Shown here: positions 7,695-16,385 of the stretch, piece by piece | How positions within the stretch are numbered: position 1 is the first letter of the stretch | How the letters are laid out: each line of letters opens with the position of its first letter | NCBI GenBank assembly: GCA_902806405.1 | Contig: CADCWL010000031.1 | Span: 1-41,976 of the forward strand | Source of the DNA: an uncultured Thermomicrobiales bacterium | Lineage (GTDB): Bacteria > Chloroflexota > Chloroflexia > Thermomicrobiales > UBA6265 | Direction of reading: 5' to 3' | Length of the DNA: 41,976 bases | The notes under the pieces: model-generated | The model's database searches: none | Told to the model about the DNA's origin: nothing | Seen by the model: the letters and a program-made list of their open reading frames with translations, nothing else | Translations under genes and position numbers: made by a program

Positions 7695-10121
7695 TCACTC
7701 CTCCGTCGCCAGGTCGGTTTTGAGGTACGTCTCGTAGATCGCCTTGGTCACCGGGGCGGCGTAGCTGACACCTTCGCCGACCTGCTCGACCATCACCGTC
7801 GAGGCGATCGTCGCCTCCTCGCCGTAGGGGCCGAAGGCGGCGAACCAGGAGTGCGGCTTCTGGCCGCGGGCGCCGCGCTGCGCGTCCGACCCGGTCTTGC
7901 TCGCCTCGCTCGCCGGGGCGCCGTTCTGGGCCGTCCCCGTCTTGCCGGCGATCGGCCAGCCGAAGTCGCCGAAGACGCGGACCGAACCGAACCCGGTCGG
8001 GTCGCTCGTCTGATCGCGGAGCGCACTCTGCAGCTCCCGGATCGTGCCCCGGGAGAGGGGCAGTTGGCTGCGGACCATCCGCTCCCCGATCCGCTCCTCG
8101 GCGCCGCCCGGCGCGCGGACACGATCGACGACGTACGGCTGGAGGAGATCGCCGCCGTTGGCGATCGCGGCGTAGGCGGTCGCCATCTGGAGCGGGGTCG
8201 CTTGGAGAAAGCCCTGGCCGATCGCGAGGTTGACCGCGTCCCCCGTGGCCCAGTAGTCGCCGAAGGTGTCGAGCTTCCACTTCGGGTCGGGCACGGTGCC
8301 GCCGACCTCCGGCAGGTAGGGGATGTCGGTCGGTGCACCGAGGCCGAACGCCTTGGCCATCTCCGGCAGCGCCCCCTCGTCCGCCTCGTCCAGGTCGCGG
8401 CCGAGCTGGTAGAAGACGGTGTTGCAGGAGTTGACGAGCGCCTTGTGGAGCGTCAACGTCCCCTGGGCTGGCAGACCTTCGGCGACCGTCCAGTCCTCCC
8501 AGACCTGGTTTGCGCCGTCGAGGGAGAAGGTCGAGGGGCACTCGACCGGCGTCTCACCGGTGTAGCCGAGCTCCTCCATCCCCGCGGCGAAGGTGATCGC
8601 CTTGAAGATCGATCCCGTCGGGTAGGCGGCCTGGGCGGCGCGGTTGAGGAGCGGTTTCAACGCGTCGCTGGTCAGCGCGGCGCGCTCCCGGTCGGAGAAG
8701 CCGAGGACGAAGCCGTTCGGGTCAAAGCTGGGGTGGCTCACCAGCGCCAGCACGGCGCCGGTGCGGGGATCGAGGACGGCGGCGCTGCCCCGGACATTCC
8801 CCTGGCGGGTGAGGGCGGCGTCGGCCGCCTCCTGCAGCTTGCGGTCGAGCGTGAGGACCAGATCCTTGGCGGGCACGGCGGGGCGCTCGTGGATCACGGC
8901 GCGCTCGGCCCGGGTTTGGCACTGGACGACGATCAGGCGGCCGCCAGGCTTGCCTGTGAGCAGATCGTCGGCGCCGGCCTCAACGCCTGCCTGACCGATG
9001 ATCTGGCCGGGGGCGAGGCTTGGATCGGCCTCGATCTGCTCGGCGGTTACCTCGGAGACGTAGCCGACGACGTGGGCCGCCTTCGCCCCCATCGGGTAGA
9101 CGCGCCCAGTCCCCGGCTGGACGCCGACGCCGGCGAGATCGCTGAGGGCGTTGAGCAGCTCCGGTTCCCGTGCCTCCGGAAAGTCCTTGACCGGCCACCA
9201 CTGGCCCGGCTCCCGACCCTCGTAGGTCGCCTTCACCTCGTCCTCGGCGAGGCCGGTCAGCGCGGACAGCTCGCGCAGCACCCGCCGCTCGTCCTCGATC
9301 TCGCCGGGGACGACGACGACGCGCATGATCGGTCCGTCCTCGGCCAGCACCCCACCGTCGCGGTCGAGAATCCGGCCGCGCCCGGCCGGCGCGTCGTCGA
9401 CATCGACGCAGCCGTCGCCGCCGAGCCTGGCAAAGATCAGGGAGGGGGTCCAGGCGACCTTCCAGCCGTCCGACTCCTCGACGAGCGGCAGCCGGTTCAG
9501 CTCGGTGAACTCCCCAACGACGGCCGAGGTCATCTCGACCCGGATCGGCACCTCGGCCTGCAGATTCGGCGCACCGTCGACGCTCGCCGTCACCTTGGTC
9601 AAGCCGGCCCGCTCGGCCACCCCCTCGTAGCGGCCGACAAACTCCTCGCGGCTGATCTCCGCCTGGGCCTCCTCGCCGAGGAGGTCGTAGAGGCCATCGT
9701 AGTCCCCTTCCGTCCACCGCTCGACGTACATCTCGGCGACGGTCTCGGGCGGGACGGCCGTCGGCCGCGGGGTGGGCGGTGCGGTCGGGGTCGGGGGCAC
9801 CATGGGCGTCTCGGTGGCCGCCCCGTTCTGGTCCCCCGGCGCCTCGGCGGGGAATGTGGCGATCACGGGCGATTCAACGGGAACGACCTGGGCGACCTCG
9901 GCCGGCGGTGACTCCGCAACTTCCGCCAACGGCGTCACGGCGGCGGGCGCGGCGGCGGAACGGGCATCGTCCCCCGCGCCGGGGCGCAGGGGGGCGGGAA
10001 GGCCGCCACGGGAGAGGAGGACGCCGGCGGCGACGGCGACGATGGCAAGGACGCCGAGAACCCACGGCCAGCGCGCGGCCGGGCCGGAGCCGCCGTAAGG
10101 GGAGTGATAGGAGCGTGACAC
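7695..10121 (-). CDS. Class B penicillin-binding protein (transpeptidase) with an NTF2-like MecA_N domain
   Basis: This 808-residue protein is taken from the GTG at 10121 (AAGGA about 10 bases upstream); the open frame continues to 10220 without a better site. Order: short cytoplasmic N-terminus, one membrane segment (about 18-37), a long Pro/Ala/Thr linker to about 125, an NTF2-like domain (VAEMYVERWTEGDYDGLYDL), the PBP dimer domain (AGRGRILDRDGGVLAEDGP), then the transpeptidase domain. All three active-site motifs are present: S504-x-x-K507 in PTGSIFK, S565-C-N567, and K727-T-G. It cross-links peptidoglycan stems outside the membrane and is a beta-lactam target. The NTF2-like domain is the one found in MecA/PBP2a and PBP3 of Gram-positives. 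That domain alone does not imply drug resistance. Confidence 0.9.
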   Translation of the reverse strand: MSRSYHSPYGGSGPAARWPWVLGVLAIVAVAAGVLLSRGGLPAPLRPGAGDDARSAAAPAAVTPLAEVAESPPAEVAQVVPVESPVIATFPAEAPGDQNGAATETPMVPPTPTAPPTPRPTAVPPETVAEMYVERWTEGDYDGLYDLLGEEAQAEISREEFVGRYEGVAERAGLTKVTASVDGAPNLQAEVPIRVEMTSAVVGEFTELNRLPLVEESDGWKVAWTPSLIFARLGGDGCVDVDDAPAGRGRILDRDGGVLAEDGPIMRVVVVPGEIEDERRVLRELSALTGLAEDEVKATYEGREPGQWWPVKDFPEAREPELLNALSDLAGVGVQPGTGRVYPMGAKAAHVVGYVSEVTAEQIEADPSLAPGQIIGQAGVEAGADDLLTGKPGGRLIVVQCQTRAERAVIHERPAVPAKDLVLTLDRKLQEAADAALTRQGNVRGSAAVLDPRTGAVLALVSHPSFDPNGFVLGFSDRERAALTSDALKPLLNRAAQAAYPTGSIFKAITFAAGMEELGYTGETPVECPSTFSLDGANQVWEDWTVAEGLPAQGTLTLHKALVNSCNTVFYQLGRDLDEADEGALPEMAKAFGLGAPTDIPYLPEVGGTVPDPKWKLDTFGDYWATGDAVNLAIGQGFLQATPLQMATAYAAIANGGDLLQPYVVDRVRAPGGAEERIGERMVRSQLPLSRGTIRELQSALRDQTSDPTGFGSVRVFGDFGWPIAGKTGTAQNGAPASEASKTGSDAQRGARGQKPHSWFAAFGPYGEEATIASTVMVEQVGEGVSYAAPVTKAIYETYLKTDLATEE

Positions 10122-10330
10122 GACGGCTGGTCCTTCTCCACCGACCGGGATGCGGGCGCGGACGCCCGTCCGAACGGGGCATGACGGGACCGGGGCCGGA
10201 CGCGGGAGCGGGGAACCCACGAGGCTGGCTGGCAGGGGTTGGCCGCGGTGGACGGGCGGCCAGATCGGGAGGGCCGCCCGTTCGAGGCCGGAGCGGATGT
10301 GCCGGGCTCGCTGTCTCGCCGGTTACGTCA

Positions 10331-10359
10331 ATCGTGCCAGTCGAACCTCGGCCCGTCAA
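10331..10359 (-). promoter_or_regulatory. Candidate promoter TTGACG-N17-CACGAT before the penicillin-binding protein gene
   Basis: On the minus strand TTGACG (10359-10354) is followed 17 bases later by CACGAT (10336-10331), about 210 bp before the GTG at 10121. The same hexamer pair with the same spacing occurs before the sugar-binding-protein gene (20147-20175). The -35 matches sigma-70 well, but the -10 is poor. Confidence 0.3.
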
Positions 10360-10510
10360 GTGACGATCGGCCCCCCGCTCGGATGAACGTTCGGATGACC
10401 GCGGCGGTTTGGTGCCAGGACGACGGCCTCTCCGTTGCCGCCTGGGCTACCCGCAGGATGTCGCCTTGCGCCCTGCCACCCGGTTGCGTGTCATCCCACG
10501 GCTCTCCCCG

Positions 10511-10532
10511 TCATCCCGCAGATCGGGGATGA
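10511..10532. terminator. Hairpin after the peptide ABC operon
   Basis: TCATCCC pairs with GGGATGA across an 8-base loop, about 40 bp after the stop of the DppC-like gene. There is no U-tract on the minus strand. It belongs to the same CATCCCG-type family as other intergenic hairpins in the window. Confidence 0.35.
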
Positions 10533-10570
10533 TGGGAAGGCGGGACCGGGCATTCCCCAGCTCTCGATTC

Positions 10571-11536
10571 CTAGCCATGCCGCATCGTCGGGTCGAGGGC
10601 GTCGCGAATCCAGTCGCCGACGCGGGAGATGCCGAGGGCGGTCAGGAAGAGGGCGAGGCCGGGGAAGATCGAGATCCACCACCCCTCGGCCGAGCCGAGG
10701 AATTCGCGGCCGTCGCCGATCATGCCGCCCCAGCTCGGAATCCGGGGCGGCAGGCCGAGGCCGAGGAAGGAGAGGGTCGCCTCGAGGATGATCAGGCGCG
10801 CCAGTTCCAGCGAGGCGACGACGATCAGTGGCGAGAGGGTGTTCGGCAGGATATGGCGGAGCACGATCCGGGCGTCGACGGCGCCGACGCTGCGGACCGC
10901 CTCGATGAAGCCGATCTCCTTCAAGGAGAGGACCCGCGCCCGCGCAATCCGGGCGTAGGTTACCCAGCCGCTGAGGCCGACGACGACGATGATCACGCCG
11001 AGGCTGACCCCGAGCACCGCCACCACCGCGATCGCCAGCAGCACGAACGGGAAGGCGAGCTGGATGTCGACGACGGTCATGATCGCCTCGTCGACCTTGC
11101 CGCCGAAGTAGCCCGCGATCAGCCCGACGGCGGTGCCGATCACGCCGCCGACGACGAGCGCGGCGACGCCGATCAGCAGCGAGGTGCGGGCGCCGTAGAT
11201 GATCCGGCTGAGGACGTCGCGCCCCAGCTTGTCGGTGCCGAGGGGGTAGTTGCCGCTCCCCCCCTCCATCCAGAAGGGCGGGTCGAGCCGCGCCCGGAGC
11301 GACTGGTCCGTGGGGTCGTGGGGCGCCACCAGCGGCGCGAAGACGGCGGCGAGGACGATCAGGAGCAGGATCGTCCCGAAGACCCACACATAGAGCGGCA
11401 CCGCCTCGGGGCGAAAGCGGCGCCGGGTTCGCGCCGCCCCGGAGAGGGTTGGGGAGGAGGGGGGCGGGGAGGCTGAGGGCGCGGCGGGGGCAGAGGAGGG
11501 CGCAGCGATCGGGCGGGCTTGAGGATCGGCGCTCAC
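10571..11536 (-). CDS. Peptide-type ABC transporter permease, DppC/OppC-like
   Basis: This 321-residue inner-membrane protein starts at a GTG at 11536 that overlaps the stop of the upstream permease by 4 bases, which fixes the start by translational coupling. The N-terminus is a Pro/Ala/Ser-rich cytoplasmic stretch. A first membrane segment (VWVFGTILLLIVLAAVFAPL) and the OppC_N pattern follow, then the periplasmic signature APHDPTDQSLRARLDPPFW and GTDKLGRDVLSRIIYGARTS. The BPD_transp_1 domain carries the EAA loop EAVRSVGAVDARIVLRHILP. It pairs with the DppB-like gene to form the channel. No ATPase gene is linked, so a shared or distant DppD/DppF pair must power it. Confidence 0.92.
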   Translation of the reverse strand: MSADPQARPIAAPSSAPAAPSASPPPSSPTLSGAARTRRRFRPEAVPLYVWVFGTILLLIVLAAVFAPLVAPHDPTDQSLRARLDPPFWMEGGSGNYPLGTDKLGRDVLSRIIYGARTSLLIGVAALVVGGVIGTAVGLIAGYFGGKVDEAIMTVVDIQLAFPFVLLAIAVVAVLGVSLGVIIVVVGLSGWVTYARIARARVLSLKEIGFIEAVRSVGAVDARIVLRHILPNTLSPLIVVASLELARLIILEATLSFLGLGLPPRIPSWGGMIGDGREFLGSAEGWWISIFPGLALFLTALGISRVGDWIRDALDPTMRHG

Positions 11537-12450
11537 GAGAGCCTGATCCGGGGGTCGAGGGCGGCGTAGAGAAGGTCCACGACGAGGTTGACGCCGACGA
11601 AGCCGACGGCGATCAGGAAGACGCCGGCCTGGACGACCGGGTAGTCGCGGTTGCCGATCGACTGCACGATGAGGCGGCCCATGCCGGGGAGGGCAAAAAC
11701 GGTCTCGGTCACGACCGAGCCGCCGAGGAGCGCGCCGAACTGCAAGCCCATGATCGTCACCACCGGCACGAGCGCGTTCCGCAGGGCGTGACGATTGACG
11801 ACGATGCTGTTCGCCAGCCCTTTGGCGCGTGCCGTCCGGACGTAGTCCTGGCCGAGGACCTCCAGCATCGCGGCCCGCGTCAGGCGGGTGATGCTCGCGG
11901 TCGCGAAGGCGCCGAGGGTGATCGCCGGCAAGACCAGGCCGCGCGGGGACTCCAGCCCCGAAGTCGGGAACCAGCCGAAGTGGACCGCGAAGAGCAGGAT
12001 CAGGACGATCCCGAGAAAAAAGGTCGGCACCGCCTGGCCGACGAGGGCGAGCAGCATCGCCAGATTGTCGACCAGCGAGTTCGGCCGCACCGCCGAGAGG
12101 ATGCCGATCGGGACGGCGACGACGACGGCGAGGGCAAAGGCGGCGAGCGCGATCTGGAGCGTGGCCGGGACGCGCTCGGCTACCACCCCGAGCGCGTCCC
12201 GGTTGTAGCGGAGCGAGGTGCCAAAGTCGCCGCGCGCCGCATCCTGGAGGAAGATCAGGTATTGCACCGGCAGCGGATCGTTCAGCCCCAGCCGGTCGCG
12301 CAGCCGTGCCACCTCCTCCTGCGGGGTGTCCGGTGCCACGAGCAGCGCGATCGGATCGCCCGAGAGCCGGATCACGACGAAGACGACGGAAACGACGCCC
12401 CAGAGGACCACGATCGTCCGCAGCAGGCGACGGAGGAGGAAGCGAGTCAA
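11533..12450 (-). CDS. Peptide-type ABC transporter permease, DppB/OppB-like
   Basis: This 305-residue protein starts at a TTG at 12450 (MTRFLLRRLLRTIVVLWGVV), the usual N-terminus of the DppB family. It then shows IRLSGDPIALL, the family-typical long first extracellular segment, and further membrane helices with VGQAVPTFFLGIVLILLFAV. The ATPase-contact loop is present (EVLGQDYVRTARAKGL, then HALRNALVPVVTIMGLQ), ending in YAALDPRIRLS. Its stop overlaps the next gene's GTG. It lies 180 bp behind the binding-protein gene, separated by three hairpins. The ribosome site is weak, which fits lower expression than the binding protein. Confidence 0.93.
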   Translation of the reverse strand: MTRFLLRRLLRTIVVLWGVVSVVFVVIRLSGDPIALLVAPDTPQEEVARLRDRLGLNDPLPVQYLIFLQDAARGDFGTSLRYNRDALGVVAERVPATLQIALAAFALAVVVAVPIGILSAVRPNSLVDNLAMLLALVGQAVPTFFLGIVLILLFAVHFGWFPTSGLESPRGLVLPAITLGAFATASITRLTRAAMLEVLGQDYVRTARAKGLANSIVVNRHALRNALVPVVTIMGLQFGALLGGSVVTETVFALPGMGRLIVQSIGNRDYPVVQAGVFLIAVGFVGVNLVVDLLYAALDPRIRLS

Positions 12451-12472
12451 GAGAGCTTGCCCTCATCCCCGC

Positions 12473-12498
12473 CCCCGCGCCCTTGCAAGGGCGCGGGG
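12473..12498. repeat. 26-bp perfect palindrome between binding-protein and permease genes
   Basis: A perfect inverted repeat centred on TTGCAA (arms CCCCGCGCCCTTG / CAAGGGCGCGGGG), just upstream of the DppB-like start. It is one of three hairpins in the 180-bp gap 12451-12630. In RNA it would form a very stable stem-loop that could protect the upstream binding-protein message from 3' decay. Confidence 0.65.
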
Positions 12499-12557
12499 TG
12501 AGCTCTCGATCGGACGCGATGCGGAAAGGGGTCTGCCAGGGCGCTGGTTCGCCTTTA

Positions 12558-12579
12558 CCCCGTCGTCCCGACGGCGGGG
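12558..12579. repeat. Middle hairpin of the intercistronic trio
   Basis: CCCCGTCGTC pairs with GACGGCGGGG around CC, ten base pairs including one G-T wobble. It lies between the two perfect palindromes at 12473-12498 and 12584-12611. Confidence 0.5.
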
Positions 12580-12583
12580 CGGC

Positions 12584-12611
12584 GCCCCTCTCCCTCGCGA
12601 GGGAGAGGGGC
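12584..12611. repeat. 28-bp perfect palindrome after the binding-protein gene
   Basis: A perfect inverted repeat centred on TCGCGA (left arm GCCCCTCTCCCTCG), beginning 20 bp after the binding-protein stop. It resembles widespread intergenic CTCTCCC...GGGAGAG repeats, and a looser relative occurs at 40131-40144. Confidence 0.65.
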
Positions 12612-12630
12612 CAGGGAGGATGGGCCTCGC

Positions 12631-14241
12631 CTACTCCGTCACGAGCCGCAGGTTGTCGGCGCGGAGATTGAAGTACTGGTTGGCGAAGGGGAACCACTCC
12701 ACGTAGTTGGCGACGCCGTAGGTCTCGTACGGTCGGATCACGGGCAGCCAGGGGAAGTTCTCGAGGAAAATCTCGTACATTCGGTAGTAATTGCGCTGGC
12801 GTAGCTCCGGGTCGAGGCTGGTCCGCGCCTCGTTGCCGAGACGGTCCCATTCTTCCGCTCGGAAGTAGTCCTGCTGGCCCTCCGGGCCGAGCAGCCGCCA
12901 CATCATCCCGTCCGGGTCCTGGAGGGTGTCGGTCGGGTCGGACCAGAAGAGGCCGAGGAAGCTCTTCGCTTGGTTCTTCTCGGCGCGGACGGAGGCCTCG
13001 ATTACCTGGAGGTCGACCGTGAACCCGACGTCTTCCCACATCGCGGCGATCGCCTCGGCCATCGCCTGGTCGTTGATGATGCTGCCGTTGGTCGTCTCGA
13101 TCACGACCGGGGTGCCGTCGTAGCCGGCCTGCTCCAACAGGTCGCGCGCCCGGTCCGGGTCGTAGGCGAGCGGTTCCAGGTCGGGGTTGTAGGCGAACTG
13201 GGTGTCGATCGCCGGGCCGGTCGGGATCTGGCCCTGGCCGCCGAACAGTTCCTCAACGATCGCCTCGCGGTCGATCGCCAGCGACAGCGCCTGCCGCACG
13301 AGTGGGTCGTCGAGCGGCGCCACCGTGGCGTTCACGACCATGACGTTGAGGCCGTTGTAGAGCACCTGCTCCACGCGGCTGTCTTCCAGCTCGGCGACCT
13401 GCTCGACCTGGTCGGGCGGCACGCGGGTGATGATGTCGACCTCGCCGGTCTCCAGCGCCGCGATCCGGGCGGAGAGCTCCGGAATCGGGCGGAAGATGAC
13501 CTGCTCGACGTTGATCGGCCCGCCCCAGTAGTCGTCGTTGCGGTCCAGGACCAGCCGCTCGTCCGGCACCCGCTCCGCGAAGCGGACCGGGCCGGTGCCG
13601 ATCGGCGCCTGGCCGAACTCTTCGGCGCCGACCTCGGCGAAGTAGTCCTTCGGCAGCATCTGACCGCCGTAGAAGGCGAGCCGCCCCGGCAGCAGGGGGT
13701 CGGGCGCCTTGGTCTTGAACTGGACCGTTAGTTCGTCGACCGGGACGACGTCGGCGACGGTGGCGAAGACGCTGGCGACGCGGGTCTCGGCCGCCGGGTC
13801 GTAAGTCCGCTCGATCGTGAATTCGACGTCGTCGGCCCCGAACGGCTCCCCGTTGTGGAAGGTGACGCCCTCCCGCAGCTCGAACTCCCAGGTCAGGTCG
13901 TCGACCTGCCGCCACTCGGTCGAGAGCATCGGCTTCAGGGAAAGGTCGCGGTCGCGAAAGATCAGGTTGTCGAAGAGATTAAAAGTGACGAAGATGTCGT
14001 TGGAAACGGTGCTCAGTTGCGGGTCGAGGGTGGTGACGTCGGCACTCTGGCCGACGACCAGGTCGGTCTTGCCCTCGGGGGCGGCAACGAGTTCCTCGCT
14101 CGGCTCGCTCGGGGGTGGGGAGGCGGACGGGCTCGACTCCTGGGCGGCCATCGGGGCGACGGCCCCCGCCAGCATCGCCACCAGCAGGCCGAGGACGGCG
14201 AGCGGGCCGAGACCGCCGGAACGTAAGCGTTTGGTGGTCAC
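12631..14241 (-). CDS. ABC transporter substrate-binding protein, family 5 (peptide type)
   Basis: This 536-residue protein starts at a GTG at 14241 with AGGAGGAG 6 bases upstream; the frame is open further upstream but has no such site. The Sec-type signal is RLRSGGLGPLAVLGLLVAML, with cleavage likely near PMAAQ. A Ser/Pro spacer follows, then the SBP_bac_5 domain: DLVVGQSADVTTLDPQLST, LTWEFELREGVTFHNGEPF and GTGPVRFAERVPDERLVLD. No lipobox Cys is present, so the protein is released or held by other means. It is the first gene of an operon with the DppB- and DppC-like permeases and should deliver peptides to them. The exact ligand is unknown. Confidence 0.92.
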   Translation of the reverse strand: MTTKRLRSGGLGPLAVLGLLVAMLAGAVAPMAAQESSPSASPPPSEPSEELVAAPEGKTDLVVGQSADVTTLDPQLSTVSNDIFVTFNLFDNLIFRDRDLSLKPMLSTEWRQVDDLTWEFELREGVTFHNGEPFGADDVEFTIERTYDPAAETRVASVFATVADVVPVDELTVQFKTKAPDPLLPGRLAFYGGQMLPKDYFAEVGAEEFGQAPIGTGPVRFAERVPDERLVLDRNDDYWGGPINVEQVIFRPIPELSARIAALETGEVDIITRVPPDQVEQVAELEDSRVEQVLYNGLNVMVVNATVAPLDDPLVRQALSLAIDREAIVEELFGGQGQIPTGPAIDTQFAYNPDLEPLAYDPDRARDLLEQAGYDGTPVVIETTNGSIINDQAMAEAIAAMWEDVGFTVDLQVIEASVRAEKNQAKSFLGLFWSDPTDTLQDPDGMMWRLLGPEGQQDYFRAEEWDRLGNEARTSLDPELRQRNYYRMYEIFLENFPWLPVIRPYETYGVANYVEWFPFANQYFNLRADNLRLVTE

Positions 14242-14731
14242 TGGGCTCTCCTCCTGATCGGAGCGACGGACGTCAAGGTAGCGTTGGCCGTTAGCGTACA
14301 GACGACCAGACGGTCCGCCACGATCGGCCCCGTTTCGGGGGACGTCGTGGTGGGGCGTAGCATACGCGTGGCGCGCGAGAGCGCAAGCGGGGGGACGCCG
14401 CGGAGCGAATGGAGGAGCGGAGGTTCCGGGGCGATCGCGACCGCGACGACCCGATCCTGGTCCGAGTCGCCATGGGAAAGCGTCCAGCCCGCCGTGCCGG
14501 TACCGGCAGATGGTGTAGCCGTCGCCGCAAACGGCGTTCATTCGTCGAAGCGATGAACCAAATCGCGGGGCCCCGACGTTATGGATGTCGGGCGACGGGC
14601 GACGAGAGGGGCACTCGGGGACGCATAGTATATTTGCGGCTGCTGCTCGGTCGCCGGCTGGTGTCCATCACGGGGGCCGGCGGCCGGGGCGCTGCGCGAC
14701 GGGGTCGGGGAGACGGAGGGTCGAGGGAAAC
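14242..14731. other. Divergent intergenic region between the peptide operon and the sortase genes
   Basis: About 490 bp with no gene I can support. A rare AT-rich patch, TATATT at 14629-14634, lies about 100 bp before the first sortase start and is a possible -10 element; no good -35 is seen. The binding-protein promoter must lie in the left part but is not obvious. Confidence 0.35.
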
Positions 14732-15451
14732 ATGGACGAGACGTGCGCCTCATCGCGCGTGAGGTGGGCGCGCCCGCGCGCCGCGTTGGGTTTGGCGGCC
14801 GTGCTCTTCGCGCTGCTCGCGCCGACGGCGGCGGTCCTTGCCCAGGAGGGGGCGGAGACCCCGACACCCCGCTCCGAGGTGCCGAGCTCCGGCGCCGCCC
14901 GCTCTGGCCCAGTTCGCGCCGCCTCACCACGGGCGGGCGGCGGCACGCCCGCGGAAACCGACATCGCGGTCGGGGCGGCGGAGAAGCCGGCGGGCGTATC
15001 GCCGGTCGCGATCCAGATCGAACGTTTCGGGATCGACGGGCCGATCGAGCGGGCCGACATCGTCGACGGCTCGATGGAGAACCCGTCCGGCTCCTTTGTC
15101 GTGGCCTGGTACCACCAGCTGGCGACCCTGGGGCAGGGGGAGAACGTCGTCCTTTCCGGCCACGTTGATTATTGGGACGCAGACCAGGCCATCTTCTGGA
15201 ACCTCGACGACCCGGGGCTGGAAGAGGGGGACACGATCAAGGTCTGGGGCGAGAACGACGAGGTCTTCGAATACGAGGTCGATTGGAGCCGACTTTACGA
15301 CGTGGCAGAGCTGACCACGGAGGTGATCCAGGGCGAGATCACCGGCGACACCGACAAAGAGTCGCTGACCTTGATCACCTGCGGCGGCGACTTCAACTAC
15401 GACACCGACGAGTACCTGTACCGGGTGGTGGTACGGGCCACCAAGGTCTAG
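14732..15451 (+). CDS. Secreted class F-like sortase (first of a tandem pair)
   Basis: This 239-residue protein starts at an ATG at 14732; GAGGG lies close upstream. The N-terminus (about 10-38) is a signal peptide or single anchor: ARPRAALGLAAVLFALLAPT ending AVLAQ. A 50-residue low-complexity linker contains VPSSGAARSGP. The sortase fold starts at VAIQIERFGIDGPIERADI. The catalytic triad is visible: His144 in LSGHVDYW, Cys217 in TLITCGGDFN and Arg231 in YLYRVVVRA. Sortases cut a C-terminal sorting signal and attach proteins to the cell surface, or act on other amides. Class F assignment rests on the compact fold and TCGG context. No LPxTG-type substrate is encoded nearby. A paralogue follows 59 bp downstream. 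Confidence 0.88.
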   Translation: MDETCASSRVRWARPRAALGLAAVLFALLAPTAAVLAQEGAETPTPRSEVPSSGAARSGPVRAASPRAGGGTPAETDIAVGAAEKPAGVSPVAIQIERFGIDGPIERADIVDGSMENPSGSFVVAWYHQLATLGQGENVVLSGHVDYWDADQAIFWNLDDPGLEEGDTIKVWGENDEVFEYEVDWSRLYDVAELTTEVIQGEITGDTDKESLTLITCGGDFNYDTDEYLYRVVVRATKV

Positions 15452-15472
15452 GCCTGCCACCCGCGACGAGAA

Positions 15473-15492
15473 CCCATCTTCACCCATCTTCA
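15473..15492 (+). repeat. 10-bp tandem duplication between the sortase genes
   Basis: CCCATCTTCA occurs twice in direct succession, just before the ribosome site of the second sortase. It is probably a replication slip; no function is apparent. Confidence 0.5.
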
Positions 15493-15510
15493 CGGAGGAT
15501 CGAGGCACCG

Positions 15511-16209
15511 ATGAACATCCGCTTTGTCACGAACCGGTCATCGCGACGGCGCACGCTCGCGCCGCTCGCGGCCCTGCTGCTGCTCTCCCTCCTCGCCCCC
15601 ACGGCGGTCTTCGCTCAGGACGACGAGGGCGCGCCGCTCGCCCTCTCGCAGGTGCCGAGCAGCGGCGCCGCCCGCTCCGGACCGATCCGCCTCGCCGCGT
15701 CCGAAACCGGGCGGGAGACGGACACGGCGGATCGCAACGAGGCTGCACCGGAGGGTGTGCCGCCGGTGGCGATCCAGATCGACAAGATCAGCGTCGACGC
15801 GGAGATCGAGCGGGTCGAGATCGTTGACGGCGTGATGCAGAACCCGTCCGGGCCGTGGGTCGTCTCCTGGTACCAGGATCTGTACGGGCTCAACGAAGGG
15901 AACAACGTGGTGATGGCCGGCCACGTTGATTACTGGACGACCGGTCCGGCCGTCTTCTATTCCCTGGGCGAGCTGACCGAAGGGGACGTGATCGAGGTCT
16001 ACGGCGAGGACGAAGAGGTCTACGAGTACGAGGTGAATTGGAGCCGGACCTACAACGTCGCCGACGAGCTGACGCCCGAGGTCATCCAGGAAGACGTTGT
16101 CGGCGACACCGAGGAGGAGTCGCTGACGCTGATCACCTGCGGCGGCGAGTTCAACTACGAGACCGGAGAGTACCTCTCCCGGATGGTGCTGCGGGCAACG
16201 CGGGTTTAG
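15511..16209 (+). CDS. Secreted class F-like sortase (second of a tandem pair)
   Basis: This 232-residue paralogue of the upstream gene starts at an ATG at 15511 (GGAGG and CGAGG upstream). The signal segment is RRRTLAPLAALLLLSLLAPT ending VFAQ. The linker repeats the upstream motif almost exactly (SQVPSSGAARSGPIR). The sortase domain begins VAIQIDKISVDAEIERVEI. The triad is His138 (MAGHVDYW), Cys210 (TLITCGGEFN) and Arg224 (YLSRMVLRA). The two proteins differ most in the loop after the His and in acidic content; this copy is notably rich in Glu and Asp. The pair probably arose by local duplication and is cotranscribed. Its substrate is not in the window. Confidence 0.88.
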   Translation: MNIRFVTNRSSRRRTLAPLAALLLLSLLAPTAVFAQDDEGAPLALSQVPSSGAARSGPIRLAASETGRETDTADRNEAAPEGVPPVAIQIDKISVDAEIERVEIVDGVMQNPSGPWVVSWYQDLYGLNEGNNVVMAGHVDYWTTGPAVFYSLGELTEGDVIEVYGEDEEVYEYEVNWSRTYNVADELTPEVIQEDVVGDTEEESLTLITCGGEFNYETGEYLSRMVLRATRV

Positions 16210-16385
16210 GCGCCGGCCGGGACCGTCCCAGCTGCGGCGCAGGCGCGAGTTGCCCGCCCGCGAAGATGCCGAGGGAACAGGCCCTCCGTGGCGCGTCCGT
16301 TCCCTGGCGCGAACAGCTGCGTTACCCATCGCCCCCCGCCGACCGTACCCCATGGGGGAGCGCATTCTCTGGAGACCTTCCCGCG

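Larger units (their letters stand above)
10122..10570. other. Intergenic region between the peptide ABC operon and the penicillin-binding protein gene
   Basis: About 450 bp without a defensible gene; open frames here are Arg/Pro-rich and lack ribosome sites. It holds the promoter candidate at 10331-10359 and, near the end of the ABC operon, the hairpin at 10511-10532. I see nothing else. Confidence 0.4.

Noticed and set aside
7410-9911. 833-codon plus-strand open frame opposite the penicillin-binding protein
   Set aside because: It is the complement of a gene with all catalytic motifs; its own translation is low-complexity Arg/Gly/Val text with no domain.
10571-13039. 822-codon open frame as a fused transporter
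   Set aside because: The extra N-terminal part overlaps the DppB-like and binding-protein genes in another frame and is Arg/Pro-rich. The real DppC-like start is the coupled GTG at 11536.
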